Below are positions 43,283 through 53,951 of a DNA stretch of 64,000 bases, in pieces. The translations under genes and the position numbers were made by a program. Position 1 is the first letter of the stretch. Each line of letters starts with the position of its first letter. Below the pieces are notes generated by a model. The model saw only the letters and a program-made list of their open reading frames with translations, did not search any database and had not been told where the DNA came from. The DNA comes from Phialocephala subalpina (Eukaryota; Ascomycota; Leotiomycetes; Helotiales; Mollisiaceae), in assembly GCA_900073065.1 (NCBI GenBank), contig FJOG01000048.1, forward strand, positions 168,740 through 232,739. The letters are read 5' to 3'.

Positions 43283-44289
43283 ATGTACAAGAGATCGATC
43301 CGAGATTTGACAGGTTGAGTTTACCCTTTGTGTTACCTATACGTAAATAAGGATCTTCCAGTGTTCAGGAGGAATGGAGCGTCGGCGTGAGCAGAATCGC
43401 GAAGCACAGCGAAGATTTCGACGTCAGTAAAGCCTCTCCAAATACCCCAAGCTCTTGAATATCACAAGGAATTGACGTCTTTGTTATGTCAGAGAGACAA
43501 AACCAGCAGAAAGCGGTAGATCAAGCTCAGCAAAACAAGGAACTCTTTCCTCTCGATGATGTCCGCTCGCCTGATTTTATTTTCCTCGATACAGGAAGTG
43601 TCGAGTCTCCCGATGCCTTCTGCGACCTGGGTGCGTATAGTGCCTTTATGGACGGCATCAATTCCATGAACATGGATCTCGTTTCCACGTCGGACTTCGA
43701 TCCAACATCTACACGAAGTCCTCTGTCCGCGAGATCGGAGTCTGTCGACCATATCCTAAGCAGATTTCCATGCATCGATACTCGGAGTCACCCAAGCAAT
43801 TCCAACGACCAAGGAAACAATGGCGGTTTACAAAGCGATGACCTGTCCAGTACGGAGGCGGAAAAAGCACGCTGGCTGAGCCCGCTTCATATAGCAGCAC
43901 AAAGGGGCCATGATAGAGTTGTGCGAGTCCTGCTGCAACACCATATAGATTGCAACGAGAAGGACAGTGACGGGCTCACGCCTCTAATACACGCGACGAT
44001 TAGAGGCTACGATGATGTTGTAAATTCGCTGTTATTACATGGGGCCGGGATTGGCTATGTCGACAATGACCATCGATCGGCTCTCCATTGGGCTGTGATA
44101 TACCGCCGAGAGGGATTGTTGACAATATTGCTAAAGGCCTGCAAGGGAGAAAGGACGTTGATAGATGGCTACAATAAGGAGGGAAAGACGCCGCTACTTA
44201 TGGCCGTGGATGCGGGGTTTGAGGCAGGTGTGCAAATTTTACTAGAACTTGGGGCGAATATACATTACAAGGCGCGAATTTCAAATTGA
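43283..44289 (+). CDS. bZIP-ankyrin transcription factor (candidate cluster regulator)
   Basis: Three exons are needed: 43283-43313 (or a start at the ATG at 43374), 43369-43422 and 43493-44289. Across the second splice the protein reads MERRREQNREAQRRFRQRQ, the basic region of fungal bZIP proteins with the invariant N-x-x-A-Q-x-x-F-R arrangement. An acidic, Ser-rich linker follows. Ankyrin repeats begin at WLSPLHIAAQRGHDRVVRVL and continue with GLTPLIHATIRGYDDVVNSL, RSALHWAVIYRREGLLTILL and GKTPLLMAVDAGFEAGVQIL, ending LELGANIHYK. Fungal bZIP-ankyrin proteins are often encoded inside secondary-metabolite clusters and activate them. This one sits alone between two AT-only blocks, about 14.6 kb left of the PKS. 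The frame stops after a fourth repeat, just where the AT block begins, so the 3' end may be shortened. Confidence 0.85.
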
Positions 44290-44940
44290 GGAGCGAAATA
44301 CCTTAGACATACAATTGATGATATTTGTATAGATTCTTCATTATTAAAGAATTTATATTTGAAGGTAATAATATTAGTATATTAGAAATTAGAAATAAAT
44401 ATAATATAATTAATTTAAAGTATTAATATTAATATTTTTATTATGTATTTCTTATTTCTATAATATATATATAATTTATAACGTTTAATATTATATTTAT
44501 TATAATTCTTTATAAATATTTATTTTTAAATTTTTTTTGATAATTATTAAAAAAGAAATAATAAATTAAATAATAAAAATAATAAATTCATTTTATAAAT
44601 TTTTTACAAAATAATATATTTATATATTAATAATTATAATATTTTATTTTATATAAAATTAAATAAAGAATAAACTTTTATTTAAAAGAAATATTTTAAT
44701 TTTTTATATTATTATTATATATTTTTTTAATATTAATAATAATTAATTAAAAGTTAATAATATAAATTTAAATAAAACTTTTTAAAAAATATTAAAAAAT
44801 ATTATTTTTAAAATATATATTAAATTATTTAATTAATAATTTTAATATTTTTATTTTATTTTTATTAATTAAATTTTTTTTAATTATATATATTAAAAAT
44901 ATATTAATTAAATAATATAAAAAGGAAGTAAACTATATAA
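44290..44940. other. Extreme AT-rich block
   Basis: Second near-pure A/T block, starting about 30-50 bases past the stop of the bZIP-ankyrin gene and ending near 44940. G and C are scarce to the same degree as in the block at 42250-42720. No coding or repeat structure is discernible. Confidence 0.85.
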
Positions 44941-45514
44941 GAAATCCGTAGGTTTCCTTAATTTCGATAATTTCGAAGATATATTTATACGGCGTACAAA
45001 GCTTGTTAACTCCTTTGAACCCTTCGTGCAGTAGTGACGGGTTCTCAAGCCCTGTACAACATGCTACGCCGCACCGAGCCGGTGAATCACGGAAAGCGGC
45101 ACGCATGGCTGCAGATAACCCTTCCTCCCGCGCCGCCTCATGGCGTCGACTCCTCATTCCGAAGAACAATTGCGTTATCCGCTAGCTCGATTTCGGACAA
45201 CACACTCGGCTTTCATTTCATGCACGTCGGACATCATCCCAGACGCAGTCTATTCCGATCAGCCCCTGAAGTGGCGATGATGTTTAATCGAGCCGATCCT
45301 AGGGTGGGGGTCGGTCCGACGGGCAAAGCAAGGCTTACGCAACTTTGAACATGCCACATACTGAATCCTCGCAGCCAGTGTAGGCATAGTGCAAATATTG
45401 CTACACTGGCCAGTTTGACATGCCCACACTGCACTTAGTGTAGTGTGACATGTCAAAAACGCACTAAAACTGGAAGTGCACTAGCAAAAAATGAGGCTAT
45501 TCCCAGAAACAATA
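44941..45514. other. Intergenic with an inverted repeat
   Basis: A normal-GC segment. Nothing coding is recognised. An imperfect inverted repeat spans 45417-45455 (GACATGCCCACACTGCACT facing AGTGTAGTGTGACATGTC), and CTACACTGG/CCAGTGTAG words flank it. It may be the terminus of the hAT element or a small nonautonomous element. Confidence 0.45.
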
Positions 45515-46051
45515 TTAAATTTCGCTTTCAAAGAGAGAACCACTAAAACCATCAAACAGAGAGGGTATATCCAAATCAGATCCAACTCCAGCTTCAACAC
45601 TAGTAACCTTCTCTCTCTCCTCGCTCCACGTCTTCGTGCAAATCCATGATCTTAAACACTCCAAAGCTTCAATTAGCTCAATACCCAATTTATTCCGACA
45701 TCCGTTATTGTCTATTTGCAGATGAGAATAAACGCTCCGGCTCATCTGACATGACTGGAATCGAGAGAATGTTGGTGGTTTCCGTTCGAGTGATCTGTGG
45801 TATAGCTACTACTGGGGTAATGGGTCGGTATTGAGTTTCCTACATCTTCCTGACCGAGTGTCTCGCACTTGCAACCTATAATGGCTGCCAATTAGCCTCC
45901 AGATACTGCCATTTGTAGTTGGGTGAAAGAACCAATGCAGCAGCATAAACTGGGTTTTCCTCTGAACACTCATAGTATTTCCAGAGTTTATTCCACCCAG
46001 AATTAAACATAGCGGCCGTCTTGACATCCACATCTTAAACACCACCCGCAT
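45515..46051 (-). mobile_element. Remnant of a hAT-family transposase (C-terminal part)
   Basis: On the minus strand, broken frames read, in order, NSGWNKLWKYYECSEENP and AALVLSPNYKWQYLEANW, then IPVMSDEPERLFSSANRQ, then after a frameshift NKLGIELIEALECLRSW. This order is the hAT dimerisation region, whose hallmarks are S.EPER.FS and RN.L....IEALECLKSW. Stops and frameshifts separate the pieces, so no active transposase is encoded. The upstream catalytic part was not found in the window. It marks past transposition at the cluster's left edge. Confidence 0.8.
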
Positions 46052-46804
46052 AAAAAATCTGAGCTACAACATTAAATGCAGTACTGTGCATGCTGACTCC
46101 AGGGGTTGCTTCGACAATTCTAACTGGAAGCCATTACGGTGGAAATTATGACGGGTTGCTATATATCGAGAACAAGCATGACCTCAACTTCATCCTGCGT
46201 CTGATGGGAGTGACTATTGGTATGTCGCTTTTGATGGAAGATTGTGAAAGGCGGCATGGTAACTCGTTTCTGACGTACTTCGCTGGGGAGATTTTGGGGG
46301 TCTTTCCAATTACCTTTTAGTAAATAATCGAGGTACTATCTTTTGCCAAACATTTATGAAGAAATACAGATCTCAAGCGACAATAACCAATTCTTACGCT
46401 GTTCTCATCCCCCAGTGACGCAAAATAACGTAAGAACTCGTGGTATTGTTCCGGATACACCTGTCAAGATATCCTTGACGGATTGTTAGAATTTGAGTGC
46501 ATTACATATCGTCTGAAATACCTGGGAGACAGACTGATTGGTATCTTGTTCAGCTTGTAAAATTTTCAGATGACATACCAAGTACTGAGCCAAGGTCAAA
46601 ACATTGTGGTATTAGGGGAGATGCTTGATGTATGCTAAATAATGCGGCGAGCTCTTACTGCTTCTTCACTAAAATTATGAGAAAGAGGATAGGTTCCTGT
46701 TGGAGTATGTTCAATTCATTTCTTCAGATTAAGGGCGGTAAAGACCACTTCTGGAGGCAACCCATTGCCAAGTGAGACCCCAACTGCAAACGCATAGCAG
46801 CAAT
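46052..46804. other. Intergenic, nothing certain
   Basis: About 750 bp. A 76-codon plus-strand ORF (46090-46320) lies opposite the hAT remnant and has no recognised features. The rest is unremarkable and may include more decayed transposon DNA. Confidence 0.35.
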
Positions 46805-47651
46805 CTACCACGGGACTTGTTTACCTTCCCATGTCCACATCTTGCCACTATGAGTCTCTTTCGTAGCAGTATCGATTACCTTGAGTATTCCTTCAGTACT
46901 TTCCTCAATGGTAGTAGTAGCCTTTTCGATTCCGTACAGCCTTGCACCACGATTGCCGATCTCCGTTTGAACCCATCTATACGAAGTCAGTAGAACTCAA
47001 CTTCGGTCAATCTTGGTTGGACTTACCCAGGATCGATAGGGAATGCGGTAAGAGTAGGCTCTTCAACAGAGGCTTCCTTCGTCCAGTAATGCTGCACAAG
47101 CTTTGTCGGTGCATAGGCGGCGTTTCGAATAGGAATGTAGTTCTAAATTTGCGATGTCAGCGACTGTGTCATCTTACCCGACCATCCCAGAGTAGACTTA
47201 CTTCCAGGAATGCAGCGGCTGATCCAATGGTGACCCAGATCGGATTTTTGGACTTCTTCAAGATGGGCAGTGTTCCTTGGAAAAGGTGGATCCATCCATA
47301 AATGTTGGTATCGATATGTTCTTGGATGTCCTTAGCCTGGACCTCCACAACCGTGGGCCAAAGCTGCGCAATCCCCGCATTGGCGATGATGATATCGATA
47401 TGATCGATCCCCTTGGATTCAAGTTCCTTTACAGCATCGGCAGTATCGGTGGCGACCGTGGAATCGATTTTCACGACGAGAAGAGAAGTTCCTTTGGCCT
47501 TGGGCAGATCTGAGAGCTCCTTTGAGGTGGGATGGTCGGGGTTGCGGTTTGCGGCAATGACCAGATGGTTTGGTTTGGCGAGATAGAGCCCGAGGAGGCC
47601 CTTGCCGATACCTCTGTTAGCGCCGGTGATCAAGACGATAGTTTTTGTCAT
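46805..47651 (-). CDS. Short-chain dehydrogenase/reductase (SDR)
   Basis: Three exons (47651-47202, 47142-47027, 46976-46805) give 245 aa. The dinucleotide motif TGANRGIGKGL is at residues about 9-19, followed by VIAANRNP, IDIIIANAGIAQLWP (NNAG position), and the catalytic S...Y...K as GSAAAF, then NAAYAPTKLV across the first splice. FPIDPGWVQTEIGNRGA follows the second splice, so both introns (59 and 50 nt) are certain. This is a classical NAD(P)H SDR of the kind that reduces ketones or oxidises alcohols, including in polyketide tailoring. It is about 670 bp from the P450 at 48323, both on the minus strand, and probably belongs to the cluster. Substrate unknown. Confidence 0.92.
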
Positions 47652-48322
47652 ATTAGTAGTAGTGATTCTTTCGGATGTGCTTTAGAGTACTATTTGAAGA
47701 GAAGAGGGAAGAGAGGAGGTGAGTGGTAAGGGGTAAGCGTTATGTAGTAAGGCGACGGATAATGCCACTCGAATCGGATAGATCATTACCCCGTGACCGG
47801 AGCTCCCTGAGTTTCGGATCGGCCTACGGCAACATATGTGCATATGTGCATTCATTACATTGCATGTCAGCCCTGGTGTAATACAGCATATTGGCGTGCT
47901 CGAGCTTCTTCGACATACTCTTTCTGCCCATGACCTTTTTCATTTTGGGAAGAATTACCGTAGTTCACGGGAAAATTACACGCGAGGGAGTTTATATTCG
48001 AGTAATTTCTGATTACTTTGGAACATTTCACTTTTATCTGCTTGATTTGGGCTAATATTTGGTTGCCATTAACCTGTTTACCTACTTACTTTACTTGTCA
48101 TGTGCTATTTATTTATTTACTGCCAACTTTGGACACTCAATGAAGGTAAATTTCAGAATCGGGAGAAAATCATGTTGATTTGACTAGACATGATTGAGTC
48201 CAAAAGTCGTATCCATCCCCTCTGAAACGAGCAAAAGTGCGAACGAATTTTTTCAAGGAGAGCCATCCTAGCTGCTTCTTCCAAAAGCAAAGTGAAGACA
48301 GCCAAGGCACGATAGAAACGAC
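47652..48322. other. Intergenic, nothing recognised
   Basis: About 670 bp. It includes ACATATGTGCATATGTGCAT near 47832, a short imperfect tandem/palindrome. This is the promoter region of the SDR. Confidence 0.4.
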
Positions 48323-50335
48323 TCAATTCCTAATCCTCACCCTTAACCCCAAGCTTCCCTTAGCAGGAAGAGGAATAATATAGTCAAGATTCGCATCGAT
48401 GTCCCTCGCACGAATCGTGTCATATAGCTCCAGCGTTGGTCCTTTCTGGCCACGGTACACGTCGTATTTGAGAAAGAGACTTGCAAGGACTATCGCCATT
48501 TCGCGACGTGCCAGAGTCATACTATCCATCCCAAGCGTCAGAAGAACTTCAGGAACAGGGGAGCGGAGCAGCAGCAATCTTACCCAACACAACTCCTGGT
48601 GCCTCTAGAAAAGCCCATGAACGCTCGCGAGAGTTTCGGGTTGTCGATCCACCGCTGCGGACGGAACTCGTAGGGATCCTCGAAGACATCCGGGTTCATG
48701 TGGGTAATGAGTGGTGAGATACTAGTCACGGTACCAGGATGAAGCACGTATTCCTGGTCAGTCCGTTTATCATGATATACGATAGGATCGGGAAAAACGC
48801 GAACCTGTCGATTCATAGTGCCTGGATGAAGACGGATGACCTCCTGAATCACGGCGTTGAAGTAAGGCAGACCATCGACTTGTGAGAAAGCTGGGATTTC
48901 TCCCCTTTCGCCGACTGGAATGGCTGCGTGGAGCTCGTCTTTTAGCTTTTGTAGCTCCCCGGGATTGGCTAGAAGTTGGTAGACTGCGGAGGTGAGAGTG
49001 TATGCTGCATTCTTCGAGGTTAGCTTGACATATTCTAGGTTTGAACGCGCAGGGAAATGCCAAACCGGTTGTGCCCTCGCCAGCAAAAATGACTAATTGT
49101 GCTTCGCTCGCAAGCCTTTCGTCTGTCTTCTCCTCCTCCGGCAGCGAACTATTCAAAATCCCTCCGAAAATAGTATTCTTGATTCGTTCTGGATCGTGGG
49201 AGCTCCTGATTTCGTGGACTTTCTTAATCCACCACTATCACACATCGTCAGCGCTTCAAGCCCCCACATCAAGCAAGCAAGCAACGAGTATATACCTCTT
49301 GCTTTTCCGAGACCTCTCGCATAGAAGGAAAAACGGCGTTGAAAACCCACGCTGGCACAGATCGCACCAACGTAGCAAACCAGGGAAAGTTGCCAAAGAT
49401 ATGCGTGAGGCCGAAAAACCCATCCACTGCGTCAAAATACGATTTGCCGTATTCCTTTTCGTCAATGAAATTGAAGGAGTCTCCAAATGCATATGTAGTG
49501 ATCAAATCGCTCGTGCATGCTTTGAAGACACGGTGCAATTCGACGACCTCGCTCCGTTTACCGGATTGCTCCATCCGTGAGAGGATCTTAGCCATATATT
49601 CTTTCATGATGGGTTCGAGGCGACGGATACTGGCTCCTGAGAAGAAGGGGGCGATGGCATTTCGGCGGCGGCGGTGCATGTCGTGGTCTACGGTTGCTAC
49701 GATGGAATGGGGGGCTGGGGGAGCTGGTTAGTGTGGAATACACCATGGAAAAACAGGACGTTTTACTTCCGGATCTTACTCCGACGAATTTGGGCTTGCC
49801 AGTCTTTCGACCAGGACCTGGGTACAACGCGTCGAGGAAATCTGGGTCGTTGAAATGTATCTCATCTGGGTTGATACGAACAACTGGACCTTGAACGTCT
49901 GTTAGCTAAGTAAACGGTGATGGTGAATAGCGAGGATAAAATACCATATTTTTTGTGCATTTCATCGAGGGCACGGAAAAATTGTCCCCCTTGCCAGACT
50001 TCGTAATAAGATTCATACCAATATGTCAATGCTAAAAAGGGTTAGAAATTCTCCAGCGTTGGCAGCGATTGAGGAACCTTACCAGCTAACTTTGGTCCAG
50101 GAATCTTCGATAGGGGGGATAGTGTCACTGCAATGGCCGAATGTCAATAACTTAATTGCTGTTTACTAGATTTGTATTGCCTACATCGATAAAGCCCAAG
50201 GGAAATACCGTAGGTAAGGAAAACCGTTGCCAAGAGGTAGAAACCTTTGCGGCCCCAGTCCTCGACCCCATATTGTGGAACGTTGAATTGGCTGTCTTTC
50301 AAAAAGTTTCGTACTGCCGATGCTAAATTTGACAT
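48323..50335 (-). CDS. Cytochrome P450 monooxygenase 1
   Basis: A multi-exon P450 (about seven exons) starts at 50335 ([18 protein letters not shown]) with a membrane anchor [18 protein letters not shown]. Spliced pieces give the family landmarks in order: [66 protein letters not shown] (I-helix oxygen-activation A-G-x-x-T), [12 protein letters not shown] (ExxR), FRPQRW, and [13 protein letters not shown] joined to [12 protein letters not shown] (haem-thiolate Cys). The intron after EGTT must use the AATGCAG acceptor to join to [12 protein letters not shown]. The protein is ER-anchored and depends on P450 reductase. It resembles fungal P450s of the trichodiene-oxygenase-like type by haem region, a loose assignment. 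It is divergent from P450 2 with a 437 bp shared promoter. Exact exon ends were not all fixed. Confidence 0.9.
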
Positions 50336-50772
50336 GATTGAAAATTGGCTTCCCGGCCACGTTCACAAGAATTCAGAACACAGTTTGGATATAACTTCAG
50401 ATAACCCATCCGAGGTTTGGATAACTGAGTCTTCATCTGTGTTCGGTGAGCACTGTAACTCCGAAGGGTAAGGGCAATAATCATGAGGACCAATTATCGT
50501 AAGAGGTAGTAATCATACCTCATAAGCGGTAATCATGCCTCGTCAGCATAATCATTTTGCATACCCAGATAAGCAAACATCGTACCAGTAGTGAGGGGGA
50601 GAGAACTGCAAACAATCAGTCACGGTACTGCTTTAATCCAGAGTCCGATCGATTTCCGATACAGTGTCGTTTCTCGTCCCTGTGTTGTCCATCGTAAAAC
50701 TCCAATTTTTGTGTGGCCTTGTTTTCTCAACTGTCTAGCTGAGCCCTCCAACTCAACCACCGAAACCTACAA
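50336..50772. promoter_or_regulatory. Shared divergent promoter of the two P450 genes
   Basis: 437 bp between two P450 starts. Within 50470-50560 the word AATCAT occurs four times, two of them as GTAATCATrCCTC about 20 bp apart (50509 and 50529), and a third as AATCATGAGG. This could be a bound cis element coordinating both genes. It is also possible that these are simply local duplications. Confidence 0.5.
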
Positions 50773-52824
50773 ATGGCAAACTTTTCAGATTTCATCGCCT
50801 ATCTCCGCCAGTACTTTCCACTCAGCCCATTAAATTCACTCACCATAATCACAGGTACCATCTCTTTCTACCTGCTCTACCGACGAGCACTCCCCAAACC
50901 CATTCCCGGAATCCCCTACAATGAATTCTCCGCCCGCAAATTCCTCGGCGACGTTCCCGCCATGGTCTCGCACATTTCGCAAACCGACGGCACGTTCGTG
51001 ACATACCTCATGTCAACGATGAAATCCCTCAACGCTCCCTTAATCCAAGTCTTCATTCAACCAATGAGTAAACCCCTCTTGGTTCTCGCTGATTTCCGCG
51101 AGACGGAGGACTTGATGCTGCGTCGCAAGGACTTTGATAGATCCTCCGACATGGGTGATCTGGTCAAGGGACTGGTACCTAACCATCATATCCAACTGAA
51201 GACGAATGCGCGATGGAAGTCGCAACGTCGGCTGATACAGGATCTGATGACGCCGTCGTTCTTGCATGCTGTTGCTGGGCCAGTGATCCATCAGAATGCG
51301 AGTATTTTGATTGAATTGTGGCGCACCAAGAGCAGAATTGCAAATGGGAGACCGTGGGAGGCGGCGAAGGATATCAATCAAGTTGCGTTGGATGCTGTCA
51401 TGTCCTTTGCGTTTGGGGAGCGGTTCAGAAATAGTGCGACGAAGGCGGCACTGGAGGTGGTGAAGGGGCTGGATGAGAAGAGAGTTGAAAGAAGTGGGGG
51501 GTTGGATGAGCTTGCGGAATTTCCTCCTGGGCAAATACACGAGGTTCTGCAGGCAATTTTGGATTTGTCGGGGACGGTCGGGGAGATGCAGGGCAGTCCA
51601 TTGCCGAAATTGACATGGTAAGTCCTAAGATTTTCATGGTGATTCTGCACCGTTGGCATGGTGGAAGGTGAAAGTCTCGGGAAACGAGAGAAGTGGATAC
51701 TCCAAGCCGTGTGGAATCCTCCAAATTCGGAGAATAATCCTGCCTTTGAAGCAGCATATCCATAATGAATCAATTTTGGAAAATTCTCCCCCTTCCCACT
51801 CCTTTCCATCCTCAATGTTAACGGAATACTAACTCCAAAACCCTCATCACAGGGCTTACATATCGCGTCGTCCACGCATCCAAAAGGCAACCAAGATTAA
51901 GAACGAATACATCCTAAACGAACTGAAGCACGCCGTCCAGAGAAGAGAAGCCGGTGAGGGAACAATCGAGCGGTCTGCAGTCCACCACATGATCTTGCGA
52001 GAGAAGAGTTTCGCCGAGAAAGAAAAACGGAATCCTGACTACTTATCAGGCATTATGATTGATGAAGTAAGTCGGCGGAAGAAATATCGTGAATAGGAAA
52101 TATATGGAACTAACAGACCTACTAGATCTTCGGATTCATCTTTGCAGGCCATGAGACGACCAGCACCACCATTTGCTGGGGCCTCAAATTACTCGCCGAC
52201 CACCCCGAAATACAAACTCGCGTGCGAACCGCTCTGCAGTCCTCCTACGCCTTAGCCAAAACCGAGGGCCGCAACCCGACGATTCAGGAGATCACGGGTA
52301 CACCGATCCCGTATCTCGACGCCACGATGGAGGAAATGCAGCGCTTTGGCGGGACCTCGCCTATAGTGGATCGCGAAGCCCTAGTCGACACGGAACTCCT
52401 GGGCCATCACATCCCCAAAGGCACCAACGTGATCTGTCTGACCATGGGACCCAGCATGATAACGCCCGCGTTTGAAATTGACGAGGGGCGACGGACCGCG
52501 AGTTGTCGGGCAGCCAAGGAAGGGAAGGAAAAAGCGTGGGATCCGGAAGACATGGGAGTATTCATCCCCGAGCGCTGGCTGAAAGATGGGGAGTTTGATG
52601 GGGCTGCGGGGCCGCTATTGGCATTTGGCTTGGGCACGAGGGGTTGTTATGGTAGGAGACTGGCGTATGTTGAGATGAGGATTATTTTCACACTGGTGTT
52701 ATGGAATTTTGAGCTTTTGCAATGTCCGCCGGCTTTTTCGGGGTATAAATCGGTTCTGGTCTCAACAAATAATCCTAAGGATTGCTATGTGCGTTTACGC
52801 GAGGTTAAATTTAATGAAAAATAA
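50773..52824 (+). CDS. Cytochrome P450 monooxygenase 2
   Basis: Three exons (50773-51617, 51853-52066, 52126-52824) give 585 aa. The N-terminal anchor is LTIITGTISFYLLYRRALPK followed by the PIPGIPY hinge. Further landmarks are ARWKSQRRLIQDLMTPSF (helix C), IFAGHETTSTTICWGLKLL (I-helix A-G-x-x-T-T, created by the second splice), EEMQRF (ExxR), FIPERWL and FGLGTRGCYGRRLAYVE, with Cys as haem ligand. The first intron is long for this window (235 nt). The region between helices K and L is longer than usual (FEIDEGRRTASCRAAKEGKE). The gene ends abruptly against an AT-only block and assembly gap, but the C-terminus after the haem loop looks complete. It probably acts on the PKS product. Confidence 0.92.
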
Positions 52825-53951
52825 TTAAGATTATAAAAATATAAAAGTTTTATTTGATTTAATATTTAATATTTATTATAATAAATATATGAATAAAAAG
52901 TTTATTNNNNNNNNNNNNNNNNNNNNNNNNNNNNNNNNNNNNNNNNNNNNNNNNNNNNNNNNNNNNNNNNNNNNNNNNNNNNNNNNNNNNNNNNNNNNNN
53001 NNNNNNNNNNNNNNNNNNNNNNNNNNNNNNNNNNNNNNNNNNNNNNNNNNNNNNNNNNNNNNNNNNNNNNNNNNNNNNNNNNNNNNNNNNNNNNNNNNNN
53101 NNNNNNNNNNNNNNNNNNNNNNNNNNNNNNNNNNNNNNNNNNNNNNNNNNNNNNNNNNNNNNNNNNNNNNNNNNNNNNNNNNNNNNNNNNNNNNNNNNNN
53201 NNNNNNNNNNNNNNNNNNNNNNNNNNNNNNNNNNNNNNNNNNNNNNNNNNNNNNNNNNNNNNNNNNNNNNNNNNNNNNNNNNNNNNNNNNNNNNNNNNNN
53301 NNNNNNNNNNNNNNNNNAAAAAAATTATTAATTAATATAAAAATAATAAAAATAATAATAAAAAATATAAAAGAAATATTATAATTAAATAAATTTCTTT
53401 TTAAATTTATATTAATTAAAATTTTTATAATAAATTATATAAAATATATCAAAATATTTGAAAATTTTATAATTTAATTATTTTTTACTTTATTAAAATT
53501 ATTATTAATATTAAATTATATAATTTTGTTATGGTCTTATACACGTGACCTCATACTCTCTAAATAGCATCTCTATAGCCGAGGTTTCCTTAACGAGAAC
53601 TATTAATATTATCATCATATCAACCCATTGTAACTTCCGTTACAAATTTAAAGTAAATAATTTGAAAATTTAAGAAAAAGTTAAATAATAAATAAAAATA
53701 AGAATTAATTTTTTTAATTATAAATAAAAAGAATTTATATAAAAATATTAAGTTTTATTAATTTATATAATAATACGAAAGTTTGAAAAAAGTTTTTTCC
53801 TTGAGTTTTTATTTATGACGTTTTGTTTCTTCTATTATTTTTAGATTACAAGACTTTGATTAGCAATTATAATCGTGGGATATATTATTGCGATTAGAAT
53901 TGATTTGAAGTCCTTAAGGATATTGAAATGCTTAAACTATTCCAAATCCTA
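52825..53951. other. AT-rich block containing an assembly gap
   Basis: An almost pure A/T stretch with a 411-base run of N at 52907-53317. A small normal-GC island (about 53525-53640) lies inside it. No gene is recognised. The gap means the true length here is unknown. Confidence 0.9.

Noticed and set aside
42250..44940. AT blocks as CRISPR arrays, centromere or mitochondrial genes
   Set aside because: No spaced repeats, no tRNA or mitochondrial coding frames; a fungal nuclear AT isochore is the simpler reading, though a NUMT was not excluded.
46090..46320. 76-codon plus-strand ORF next to the hAT remnant
   Set aside because: Looks moderately protein-like, but no family, start context or neighbour supports it; left as uncertain intergenic DNA.
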